From positions 1,426,001-1,490,000 of the forward strand of contig JHVA01000001.1 of assembly GCA_000688615.1 (NCBI GenBank): DNA of 64,000 bases, in the 5' to 3' direction. Below, in pieces: positions 1-7,459 of this stretch. The position numbers were made by a program, and so were the translations under genes. The DNA is from Acidobacteriaceae bacterium KBS 146 (GTDB taxonomy: Bacteria > Acidobacteriota > Terriglobia > Terriglobales > Acidobacteriaceae). A model generated the notes under the pieces. That model saw only the letters and a list, made by a program, of their open reading frames with translations, was not told where the DNA came from and did no database searches. Numbering within the stretch: the first letter of the stretch is position 1; every line of letters begins with the position of its first letter.

Positions 1-1215
1 GTCGTGCATGCCGCCCAGCGAGATACGCGAGAACTTCCGTCCCAGCGCCTTCGCGATCGACCGCCCCAGCGAGGTCTTCCCCACGCCTGGAGGCCCAACG
101 AAGCAAAGAATCGGTCCCTTCATGTCCGGCTTCAGCCGCCGGACCGAGAGGTAATCCAGAATGCGGTCCTTCACCTTTCTCAGTCCGTAGTGGTCCGCAT
201 CCAGAATCTCCTTCGCCTTCTTGATGTCCACCTCGCCCGCCGAACTCTTCGACCACGGCAGCACCGCCAGCCACTCCACGTAGTTCCGTGTCAGGCTGTA
301 ATCCGCAGCCATCGCGTTCATCCGGCTCAAGCGTGCCAGCTCCTTGAGAGCGTCCTTCTTGACCTCGTCGGGCATTCCCGCGGCTTCGATCTTCTCCTTC
401 AGCTCGGCAATGTCCTTCTGGGTCTCATCAACGTCACCCAACTCCTTCTGGATGGCCTTGAGCTGCTCGCGGAGGTAGTAGTCCCGTTGCGACTGCTGTA
501 CTGAGTCCTGCACCTCGGTCTGGATCTTATTGCGGAGCTGCTGTACCTCCAGCTCCTTGGCCAGATGCTGATTGATCCGCTCCAACCGCTTGGTTACATC
601 CGGAGTCTCCAACAGCTCCTGCTTGTCCGTCGTCGTCAGAAACGGCAGGGACGAGCTGATAAAGTCCGCTAACCGGCCCGGCTCTTCGATATTGATCGCG
701 ATCGTCTGCAGATCGTCCGACAACGTCGGAGAAGAGGTCACAATCTGCTGGAACTGGCTGACGACGTTTCGCTGCAGCGCCTCGGTCTCCGGAGATTTCT
801 CGGGTTCGGTCTCCGCGATCACCTCGAACTCAGCCACCATGAACGGCTGTGTCTGTGTGAATTCACCCAGATGGACCCGCTCATTGCCTTCCGTGAAGAC
901 AAAGAGACTCTGGTTCGGCATCTTCACGACTTTATGGACGGTCGCGCGCGTCCCAACCGCATACAGATCCGCTGCCTGAGGGGTATCCTGGCGAGCGTCC
1001 CTCTGGGCGACCACAAGGATCGACTTCTCCTCACCAAGCGATTGAATCAGTTGGATACTGCTATCTCGGCCCACCGTCAAAGGAAGGACCGCATGCGGGA
1101 AAAGAACCGTATCGCGCACAGGCAAAACCGGGATTGGCTGCTTGCCGTTCGCGCCTTCGTTTCCTTCCAAATTCTTTGCTGTCGGCTTGATAACACTTAC
1201 GAAATCGCTTGCCAT
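1..1215 (-). CDS. lon: ATP-dependent protease La (Lon), N-terminal part, cut by window start
   Basis: Lon is a cytoplasmic AAA+ serine protease that degrades misfolded and regulatory proteins. I translated this frame by hand: it opens with ATG at 1215 (MASDFVSVIKPTAK) and runs 405 codons to the window edge without a stop. Residues about 28-230 form the Lon substrate-binding (LAN) domain, starting at IPVLPVRDTVLFPHAV. A coiled region with REQLKAIQKELGD follows, then the AAA domain, with Walker A GPPGVGKTS near residue 375. The Walker B motif, the protease domain and the catalytic Ser-Lys lie outside the window. GAAGGA ends about 6 bases before the ATG. The gene lies 380 bases downstream of dnaJ on the same strand and probably has its own promoter. 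Identification is secure. Confidence 0.95.
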   Translation of the reverse strand, partial: MASDFVSVIKPTAKNLEGNEGANGKQPIPVLPVRDTVLFPHAVLPLTVGRDSSIQLIQSLGEEKSILVVAQRDARQDTPQAADLYAVGTRATVHKVVKMPNQSLFVFTEGNERVHLGEFTQTQPFMVAEFEVIAETEPEKSPETEALQRNVVSQFQQIVTSSPTLSDDLQTIAINIEEPGRLADFISSSLPFLTTTDKQELLETPDVTKRLERINQHLAKELEVQQLRNKIQTEVQDSVQQSQRDYYLREQLKAIQKELGDVDETQKDIAELKEKIEAAGMPDEVKKDALKELARLSRMNAMAADYSLTRNYVEWLAVLPWSKSSAGEVDIKKAKEILDADHYGLRKVKDRILDYLSVRRLKPDMKGPILCFVGPPGVGKTSLGRSIAKALGRKFSRISLGGMHD

Positions 1216-1261
1216 TGAGTGTCCTTCTATCAAATTATTAGCTATTCGATGCAGCAACTGT

Positions 1262-1288
1262 TGTATAAGTCGCAAGCATCAAAATCAA
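1262..1288 (-). promoter_or_regulatory. Possible lon promoter
   Basis: Read on the minus strand, TTGATT (1283-1288) and TATACA (1262-1267) resemble -35 and -10 boxes, separated by 15 bases and about 50 bases upstream of the lon ATG. The spacer is shorter than the usual 17, so this is a weak call. I saw no clear heat-shock sigma consensus. Confidence 0.25.
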
Positions 1289-1452
1289 CCGAAAAGCTGG
1301 CAACGTTCGTTCGTCCTACGATGAGAGAGTCTGCCCAGGGGTACCGTCCATCGAATCTCATCCGTATCACTCTTGAGACGCCATCGCAGTCTCTCTCGTC
1401 ATCGGCATTTGTCCCTAAATCAACAGCAATTTCCGATAGGGTCTCTAACCTC

Positions 1453-1506
1453 GCCGGGGAAGCCCCGGCAACGCGATGGCCCCGACTTTTTGCCGGGGCC
1501 ATCGCG
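1453..1506. repeat. Palindrome cluster with three competing hairpins between dnaJ and lon
   Basis: Three perfect inverted repeats share bases and cannot all form together: GCCGGGG (1453-1459) with CCCCGGC (1463-1469); GCCCCGGCAA (1462-1471) with TTGCCGGGGC (1490-1499); and CGCGATGGCCCCG (1472-1484) with CGGGGCCATCGCG (1494-1506). A further 7-bp hairpin, TGTGGAA/TTCCACA, sits at 1526-1545. The cluster is in the otherwise empty 380-base gap between dnaJ and lon. It could end the dnaJ transcript, act in the lon leader, or be a copy of a dispersed palindromic element. Confidence 0.6.
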
Positions 1507-1595
1507 CATTCAACTTATGGAGGGATGTGGAAGTGCATTTCCACAAACCACTAACAAATAAGATCAAGCACCACAAATACAGCCACTTGAATGAA

Positions 1596-2750
1596 TTAGT
1601 TAAACATTTCCTTGACTTTATCAAAGAGTCCCCGTGACGTGGGAACGTTCTCAATGTCCATCGTTTCACTCAGCTGTTTGAGCAGTTCTTTCTGCTGCTT
1701 ATTCAGCTTGGAAGGGGTTTGCACCCGGATCTCGACGATCAGGTCGCCTTTGCCGCGCTCGTTCAGGTGCGGGACGCCCTTGCCTCGCAGCTTGAACTCT
1801 CGGCCGCTCTGAGTACCCTCTGGGATCTTCAGAGCCTCGAGGCCTTCAAGTGTCTGGATCTCAAGCTCGGTTCCCAGAGCCGCTTGCGGAAACGAGATCG
1901 GCATCACGCAGTGAAGGTCGTCGCCATCGCGCTCGAAGAACTTGTGCTCCTTGACGTTCAGGACGACGTACAGGTCGCCGGACGGGCCCCCGAACCTCCC
2001 CGACTCACCTTCGCCCTGGTAGCGGATTCGGGTGTCCTGTTCGACGCCTGCTGGCACCTTCACGAGGATCTTGTGTTCCGCCTGAATCCTGGTTTCGCCA
2101 TGGCAGGTCGGGCAGGGATCGACGATCAGGGTTCCCGTCCCTCCACACGCCGAGCAGGTTCTCGCTACGGAGAAGAAGCCCTGCTGATAACGCTGCTGGC
2201 CTCTCCCGCCACACTGAGTACAGGTGACTGGCTGTTTTCCTCGGGCTGCGCCGGTGCCGTTGCACTCCCCGCAGGTCTCATTGCGACGGATCTTGATCTC
2301 GCGCTCGATTCCAAAGACAGCTTCCTCGAACTCGAGGGTCATGTCGTAGCGCAGGTCGCGGCCGCGCTGTACCCGCGAAGCCTTCCCTCCCCGCGCCGAT
2401 CCCCCCATGTTGAACATCTCGCCGAACAGATCGCCGAAGATGTCCCCAAGATCCTGCGCTCCCGCGAATCCGCCGCCGAAAGGATTGCCTGCCCCGCTGG
2501 AACTGCCGTTGAAGGCAGCATGACCATATCGATCATAGGCAGCGCGCTTCTCCGGATCGCTCAGGACCTGGTAGGCCTCGCTGCACTCCTTGAACTTCTC
2601 CTCAGCGGCATGATCGCCGGGATTCCGGTCCGGATGGTACTGCATCGCCAGCTTGCGGTATGCCGTCTTCAGCTCCTGATCGGAGGCATCCCGGGAGACA
2701 CTTAATACTTCGTAAAAATCAACTTTGGTCACGTTTGCCGTCGCACTCAT
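1596..2750 (-). CDS. dnaJ: Chaperone DnaJ (Hsp40)
   Basis: Co-chaperone that delivers unfolded clients to DnaK and stimulates its ATPase. The 384-residue protein has the full type I layout: a J domain at residues 10-75 with HPD at 39-41, a Gly/Phe-rich linker (about 82-120), and a zinc-binding region with four CxxC pairs (C161/C164, C178/C181, C200/C203, C214/C217), followed by the substrate-binding domains. The fourth repeat reads CPTCHGET, so its last glycine is replaced; the cysteines are intact. The ATG at 2750 has AGAAGG about 10 bases upstream. It follows grpE by 50 bases and is the third gene of an hrcA-grpE-dnaJ operon. dnaK itself is not in the window. Confidence 0.97.
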   Translation of the reverse strand: MSATANVTKVDFYEVLSVSRDASDQELKTAYRKLAMQYHPDRNPGDHAAEEKFKECSEAYQVLSDPEKRAAYDRYGHAAFNGSSSGAGNPFGGGFAGAQDLGDIFGDLFGEMFNMGGSARGGKASRVQRGRDLRYDMTLEFEEAVFGIEREIKIRRNETCGECNGTGAARGKQPVTCTQCGGRGQQRYQQGFFSVARTCSACGGTGTLIVDPCPTCHGETRIQAEHKILVKVPAGVEQDTRIRYQGEGESGRFGGPSGDLYVVLNVKEHKFFERDGDDLHCVMPISFPQAALGTELEIQTLEGLEALKIPEGTQSGREFKLRGKGVPHLNERGKGDLIVEIRVQTPSKLNKQQKELLKQLSETMDIENVPTSRGLFDKVKEMFN

Positions 2751-2800
2751 CCTTTGACAACCTTCTAAAAACCGCTAACCACCAATCATCGTTTTGGAGG

Positions 2801-3355
2801 TTACTCGCTCACAACCGACGTGTTCGATGCAATCTTCACTAACGCCGGACGGAGGAGTTTCTCCCGGACCTTGTATCCCCGTCGAATCTCCTCTAGTACC
2901 TGATGATCGGGGAACTCCTTGGTTTCAACGCTTCCCAGTGCTTCGTGGACCCGGGGGTCGAACTGAGCTCCAACGCTCTCGACCGGAACCACGTTGAGGC
3001 CCTTCAGGGCATCTTCCATCTGCTTTAGAATCAGTCCCACCCCGGCGCGGAGCTGCTCTGCTGAGCCCTCCGACCTGAGAGCGAGCTGAAAGTTATCCAT
3101 CACCCCCAGGAATGGTTCGACGGTGGTCGAAATTACGTAATCCCGGGCATCCTGCCGTTCCTTTGCCTCGCGTTTGCGGGCGTTATCAAACTCGGCCTGC
3201 AACCGCGCCAGCTTGTCGAGAAGCTGATTGCGCTCCCCTTTCAGCTGTTCCAGTTCAGCCTGATGGCCTGCCGCTGCATCCTGCGCTGCCTCTTCGGGAG
3301 AGCCGGCGACAATCTCGCCCTCCTGTACGGCCTGCACAGTCGTCTCGTCCTGCAT
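2801..3355 (-). CDS. grpE: Nucleotide exchange factor GrpE
   Basis: GrpE releases ADP from DnaK and completes the Hsp70 cycle. The 184-residue product has an acidic N-terminal tail, a long predicted coiled coil (residues about 35-90, rich in L, E, Q, K and R) containing the family stretch LARLQAEFDNARKR, and the C-terminal beta domain with PFLGVMDNFQLAL and ending near VREKLLRPALVKI. A longer reading begins at an ATG at 3373, but the ATG at 3355 is preferred because GAGGAG stands about 9 bases before it. It lies between hrcA and dnaJ on the same strand, the classical order of a repressor-controlled heat-shock operon. Confidence 0.95.
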   Translation of the reverse strand: MQDETTVQAVQEGEIVAGSPEEAAQDAAAGHQAELEQLKGERNQLLDKLARLQAEFDNARKREAKERQDARDYVISTTVEPFLGVMDNFQLALRSEGSAEQLRAGVGLILKQMEDALKGLNVVPVESVGAQFDPRVHEALGSVETKEFPDHQVLEEIRRGYKVREKLLRPALVKIASNTSVVSE

Positions 3356-3447
3356 GGAATTATGTCTCCTCATAGATCGTTTTCCTCTTCTATTATCGCT
3401 GATCGCGCAAGCCCGGGATGGATGCTGCAGCTACGAAACCAAACCTC

Positions 3448-4530
3448 TTACTGTTCAGAAGGATGCGGCGTGACGATGCGATCGAAGACGCGTGACAGAT
3501 AGCTGACGGCGTTCATCGTGTTCTCGTAATCCATTCGAGTGGTTCCGATGACTCCTATGGTTCCACGACTCTCCCCTGCCATTCGGGTAGGCGCAGCGAT
3601 CAGCACGAGACCAGCCATCTGCGGAGCCTGCTCCTCGAGATCGAAGACCACACGAACGCTCTCCTGACGGGTATCGATGTAGGCGTTCAGGAGCTCCACC
3701 AGGCGCTGTTTGGCCTCGAGAGCGGCCAGCATCTCCCGGAGCCGTTCTCCATCGATATTGGAACCAACAAGATTCGCGACTCCTTCAACGTATACCGAAG
3801 GGGTCGCCGAATCGGTCACGGGCACGGCTCTGACCCAAAGCTGCTGGACGGAGTTCAGAAGCCGTTGATACTCGCTTCGTTCCCGATCTACGAGACGAGC
3901 GAGTTCGGATCGGACCTGCTCAACGCTCCAGCCGCGAAAGTTCTCATTGAGGAAGTTGGTCGCCGTCTCCAGTTCTCCAAGGCTTACGTCGCGGTCGAGG
4001 GCCAGCACTCGATCCCTAACCAAGCCCGAGCGCGTCACGACCACCGCCAGCACGCTGGCCGGGGCCAGCCTCGAAAAGTGGACATGTTCGAGGAGGTCTC
4101 CGCCCGTCGCGGTTGCAATCGCAACTCCGACCCCGCTGGAAAGATTCGCCAGCACGTGCGAAGTTCGCTCAAGAACGGCCTGGGTACCGGCAACGCCTAC
4201 AAAACTTCTGTCGATCTGTTGCCGAGAACGCGCGGGCAGCCTCTGGCTTTCTCCCCTCGGCCTTGCTTTTTCGCTCAGCTGTTCCACATACATACGAAAA
4301 GCCCGCGCCGTCGGAACTCTTCCGGCCGAAGTATGGGGCTGCTCCAGAAGGCCAAGTTCAGCTAGCTCTGCCATCTCGTTGCGGATGGTTGCCGAACTCA
4401 TAGCCGGGCCTTCCCGGTTGAGGCGCGCGATCGTGCCGGATCCCACGGGTTCCCCGGTTTCGATGTAGCTCTCGATAATGGCAGTGAGAATGGCTTGTTG
4501 CCGTGCCGTCAGTCTCAAAGTCTCAGCCAT
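3448..4530 (-). CDS. hrcA: Heat-inducible transcription repressor HrcA
   Basis: HrcA represses class I heat-shock genes and needs the GroEL system for folding. With the ATG at 4530 the product is 360 residues, the usual family size. It starts MAETLRLTARQQAILTAIIE, followed by a winged helix-turn-helix with the hallmark SSATIRNEMAELAELGLLEQPHTSAGRVPT split over residues about 42-75, and a GAF-like C-terminal domain ending in an RMDYENTMNAVSYLSRVF-type helix. Earlier in-frame starts (ATG 4587, non-ATG 4737) would add 19-69 residues with no family counterpart. It is the first gene of hrcA-grpE-dnaJ. I found no CIRCE operator upstream, which is unexpected for an HrcA-led operon. Confidence 0.93.
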   Translation of the reverse strand: MAETLRLTARQQAILTAIIESYIETGEPVGSGTIARLNREGPAMSSATIRNEMAELAELGLLEQPHTSAGRVPTARAFRMYVEQLSEKARPRGESQRLPARSRQQIDRSFVGVAGTQAVLERTSHVLANLSSGVGVAIATATGGDLLEHVHFSRLAPASVLAVVVTRSGLVRDRVLALDRDVSLGELETATNFLNENFRGWSVEQVRSELARLVDRERSEYQRLLNSVQQLWVRAVPVTDSATPSVYVEGVANLVGSNIDGERLREMLAALEAKQRLVELLNAYIDTRQESVRVVFDLEEQAPQMAGLVLIAAPTRMAGESRGTIGVIGTTRMDYENTMNAVSYLSRVFDRIVTPHPSEQ

Positions 4531-4809
4531 CTTGGCCCCCACACGAACCAGTCTATCTCGCGCGTCAAGCGGTTCCTGATATGGCATTAGACATCGTTTG
4601 GGTGGAATGGGATAGCTGAAGCTCGCCTGCGGTTTGATCGGATGCAGGTGGTCCATCACGTCCTGCAAAAAAATACAGCGATTTTTCGCGTCGGTCAGAA
4701 TGAGCGACGGAGGTCGTCTCTCTGTGTGCGGAAACAAAGCTTGGACGCACTGCCTTGCTTTGCGAGCCCATGCAAGCGTAACAGCATCGCTAAATGCGGC
4801 GTTTTTCCG

Positions 4810-4840
4810 CGCTGCAGGACGGTGAAACCGGCCTGCAGCG
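4810..4840. promoter_or_regulatory. 9-bp inverted repeat upstream of hrcA
   Basis: CGCTGCAGG (4810-4818) and CCTGCAGCG (4832-4840) are perfectly complementary with a 13-base spacer. They sit in the 383-base gap between the mrp stop and the preferred hrcA start. This is not the CIRCE sequence and its arms differ from that consensus. It may be an operator or the mrp transcript end. Apart from the discarded N-terminal extension of hrcA, nothing else is seen in the gap. Confidence 0.35.
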
Positions 4841-4913
4841 ATCGAATGACACTTAATCTAGAGGATGCAGATCAAATGAGAAATCCTTCGCCGCCTGTCT
4901 CGTTTAACGCCCT

Positions 4914-5747
4914 TTAGCTGATCTCAAAGACGTTTTCACTTTTGGAGGCGATGTCTTTGGCTTTGTCGGCGATGCGTCGAGCGATGGCGTAGACCTCGGA
5001 GGCCAGTTTGGAGTCCGGGCCGGCGAGTGCGATCGGAAGTCCCTTGTCACCGCCCTCGCGGATCGTCGGGTTCAGTTCGAGAGCTCCCAGAAATGGCAGC
5101 CCGAACTGTGCTGCCGTTCGCTCGGTACCGCCTGCGCCAAAGACATCGATCACCTCACCGTTGGGCAGGGTCATCTGAGACATGTTTTCGACCATACCGA
5201 GAACCTCAACCTTGACCTGATGGAACATCTCCAACGCCTTGCGGGCATCTTCGAGGGCCACGTTGGAGCCGGTCGAAACGACGATGGCTCCCGTCAGAGG
5301 AACGGTCTGAACGAGCGAGATGACTACGTCGCCGGTTCCGGGAGGCAGGTCGATGATGAGAAAGTCCAGCTCACCCCACTCCACCTGTTGAAGAAACTGG
5401 CGGATGATCTGGTGCAGCATGGGTCCGCGCATCACCAGCGGCTTGTCGCCGGGGGAGATGAGACCGATGGAGATGAACTTTACGCCGTGTGCCAGAACCG
5501 GCTCGATGCGATTCTCGCCGACGATGTTCGGCTGACGGGTCGCGCCCAGCATGGTGGGGACGTTGGGCCCGTAGATGTCGGCGTCGATCAGGCCGACCTT
5601 ATACCCCAGCTTCGCCAGCGCCACGGACAGGTTGACCGCGACCGTGGTCTTCCCTACGCCGCCTTTACCGCTCCCTACCGCTACGACGTGTGCAACTCCC
5701 GGCAAAGGCTGCGGTGCCGGGGGAACTCCTGCTCCCATGTGTCCCAT
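4914..5747 (-). CDS. mrp: Mrp/NBP35-family P-loop ATPase (ApbC-like)
   Basis: Members of this family carry or insert iron-sulfur clusters in the cytoplasm. The 277-residue protein has the deviant Walker A GKGGVGKTT at residues 27-35, the family motif DADIYGPNVPTMLG, and LPPGTGD around residue 135. It lacks the N-terminal DUF59/MIP18 domain found in longer Mrp proteins. Where many Mrp proteins carry a CxxC pair after VENMS, this one reads MTLPNGEVIDVFGAGG, so the usual cluster-bridging cysteines are absent. ATG 5747 is supported by AAGGAA 7 bases upstream. The upstream thioesterase gene lies 21 bases away on the same strand, so the two may be cotranscribed. Confidence 0.9.
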   Translation of the reverse strand: MGHMGAGVPPAPQPLPGVAHVVAVGSGKGGVGKTTVAVNLSVALAKLGYKVGLIDADIYGPNVPTMLGATRQPNIVGENRIEPVLAHGVKFISIGLISPGDKPLVMRGPMLHQIIRQFLQQVEWGELDFLIIDLPPGTGDVVISLVQTVPLTGAIVVSTGSNVALEDARKALEMFHQVKVEVLGMVENMSQMTLPNGEVIDVFGAGGTERTAAQFGLPFLGALELNPTIREGGDKGLPIALAGPDSKLASEVYAIARRIADKAKDIASKSENVFEIS

Positions 5748-5768
5748 AACAGATTCCTTCCTGTGGTT

Positions 5769-6290
5769 TCAGACGTGCCATTCGTCGCCAAGGGCGGCAC
5801 GTATCTCTTTTTTCCGCAGCGTCTCTCCGGAGCGCATCTCGCGCCTGCGACCTGCGTCTTCATAGCGCCGTACCTGGTGCTCGGTTTGCGCGATTACCTG
5901 GGGAACAACGATCCTGTTTCCGTCTTTGTCGACCGCAACATAGGTCAGATAGGCAGAGGAGACATGCCGCATGCGGTTATGGCGCACATCCTCGACCATT
6001 GCCTTGACACCGACCTCCATCGAGGTGCGAAAGGCGCGGTTGACGCTGGCTTTGAGGATCAACAGGTCTCCTACGCGAACCGGCGCCACGAAGTCCAGGT
6101 GATCCATACTGGCGGTTACCGTGATAGCCCGGGCGTGCCGGCTGGCGGCCATGGCACCGACCAAGTCGATGTATTGCATCAGGCGGCCGCCAAAGAGATT
6201 CCCCAGGGCATTGGCATCTGAAGGAAAGATGATCTCACTGCGCTCAGACTGCGACTCACTCACGGTTCTTGCCAGGACGACTTCGCTCAT
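5769..6290 (-). CDS. Hotdog-fold acyl-CoA thioesterase (YciA/BFIT type)
   Basis: Predicted cytoplasmic enzyme that hydrolyses acyl-CoA thioesters. The central sequence shows the acyl-CoA hydrolase signature: NALGNLFGGRLMQYIDL, where the conserved Asn and Asp are catalytic in the family, then ASMDHLDFVAPVRVGDLL and the helix-strand pattern of a single hotdog domain of about 130 residues. The C-terminal 40 residues are basic and charged. The ATG at 6290 (MSEVVLARTVSES) matches family N-termini. A longer reading from ATG 6350 would leave only 14 bases to the divergent gene at 6365 and has no ribosome site. Neither start has a well-spaced one, so the start is uncertain. The substrate cannot be told. 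Confidence 0.85.
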   Translation of the reverse strand: MSEVVLARTVSESQSERSEIIFPSDANALGNLFGGRLMQYIDLVGAMAASRHARAITVTASMDHLDFVAPVRVGDLLILKASVNRAFRTSMEVGVKAMVEDVRHNRMRHVSSAYLTYVAVDKDGNRIVVPQVIAQTEHQVRRYEDAGRRREMRSGETLRKKEIRAALGDEWHV

Positions 6291-6364
6291 TCCTTCCAGT
6301 GTAAATCCGAGCGTATCTTCTGACCGGCTTGCCAACCGTGTGCCTGTCATCAGAACATCGAGAG

Positions 6365-6676
6365 ATGGACAGAATCACCCTCCTCACACAGGTACTGGAG
6401 CAGAACCCTGCAGATTCCTTCGCCCGCTATGGCCTGGCCATGGCACAGCTTGCGGGCGGCAACGTTGAGGCGGCGCTGATCGAGTTCGCCACATTGATCC
6501 AACACAATCCGGACTATGTTCCCGCGTACCAGATGTCGGCCCAGACCCTGGCCAAACATGGGCAAACGGATGAGGCACTGAAGCGGCTGCACAGCGGTAT
6601 TGCAGCGGCCGAACGCACCGGAAACCAGCATGCCGCAGCGGAGATGCAGGCGTTGCAGGACGACCTAAGCCGCTGA
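6365..6676 (+). CDS. Small TPR-type protein
   Basis: A 103-residue protein made almost entirely of helix pairs. PADSFARYGLAMAQLAGGN and PDYVPAYQMSAQTLAKHGQ fit the 34-residue tetratricopeptide pattern (conserved small residues at positions 8, 20 and 27, Pro at 32). Such proteins act as scaffolds; no partner can be named. ATG 6365 is chosen over an upstream TTG (6329) because the latter would overlap the divergent thioesterase gene, although the ribosome site (GAGAG) sits very close to it. The mgtC-like gene follows 18 bases after the stop, so they may share a transcript. Confidence 0.7.
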   Translation: MDRITLLTQVLEQNPADSFARYGLAMAQLAGGNVEAALIEFATLIQHNPDYVPAYQMSAQTLAKHGQTDEALKRLHSGIAAAERTGNQHAAAEMQALQDDLSR

Positions 6677-6694
6677 TTCCACATCTAACCGGGC

Positions 6695-7411
6695 ATGCCG
6701 GTTACCCTAAGCTGGGAACAGATCGCCCTTAGAGTCGCGCTGGCAGCTGTTGCCAGCTTTCTCATTGGTTACAACCGCGATGAACGTGGCAAGAGCCTGG
6801 GGATCAGGACCACCATGCTGGTCTGCCTTGCAGCCACCCTGGCCATGGTGCAGACCAACCAGCTGATGAATATGACCGGCAAGGCACCCAATTCCTTCGT
6901 GGTGCTGGACCTGATGCGTCTTCCGCTGGGAATTCTGTCCGGCATCGGGTTTATCGGAGCCGGGGCCATCATCCGGAAAGACGGGCTGGTTCACGGGGTC
7001 ACGACAGCAGCCACCATGTGGTACGTGACCGTGTTGGGACTGCTGTTTGGGGGAGGACAGCTCCGGCTCGGCATCGCCGGCGCGGTACTCGCTCTTTTTA
7101 TCCTGTGGGTGCTCAAGCAGCTTGAGTTGCGGATTTCAACCCACCGTTCCGGATCGCTCTCTCTGGAATTTGTGGAGCCCGACGCCTCCACCCTGGTCGA
7201 ACGCCCCACGGAGGAAGAACTTCGGCAACGGCTGACGGATCGCGGATATGAAGTCAAGAACTGGAACGTCCGTTACAGTCGATCCGTCCTCCAATCTGTT
7301 GCATGCGAGCTGGCCTGGCCTCAGAAGGGCCACGTCCACCGAGGCACTCCGGACCTGATGCGGGAGCTTGCGGCACTTCCCTCGGTGGCATCTCTCTGCT
7401 GGCGCGGCTAA
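6695..7411 (+). CDS. MgtC/SapB family membrane protein
   Basis: Inner-membrane protein of 238 residues. The N-terminal 150 residues hold four to five hydrophobic segments and the MgtC/SapB signature: FLIGYNRDERGKSLGIRT, then LGILSGIGFIGAGAIIRK and GVTTAATMWYVTVLGLLFGGG. The C-terminal 80 residues are soluble and form an ACT-like region (residues about 150-238). MgtC itself is a virulence and low-magnesium survival factor, but the broad SapB family has no agreed transport activity, so magnesium transport should not be assumed. The ATG at 6695 lies 18 bases after the TPR gene. No Mg-sensing leader was seen. Confidence 0.85.
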   Translation: MPVTLSWEQIALRVALAAVASFLIGYNRDERGKSLGIRTTMLVCLAATLAMVQTNQLMNMTGKAPNSFVVLDLMRLPLGILSGIGFIGAGAIIRKDGLVHGVTTAATMWYVTVLGLLFGGGQLRLGIAGAVLALFILWVLKQLELRISTHRSGSLSLEFVEPDASTLVERPTEEELRQRLTDRGYEVKNWNVRYSRSVLQSVACELAWPQKGHVHRGTPDLMRELAALPSVASLCWRG

Positions 7412-7459
7412 AAAAGTCCTCCGCGCCTTCCTTCCGGACGAAACATCTATACTGAGACC

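Noticed and set aside
4531..4913. CIRCE operator expected before hrcA
   Set aside because: No TTAGCACTC/GAGTGCTAA pair or close variant was found in the gap.
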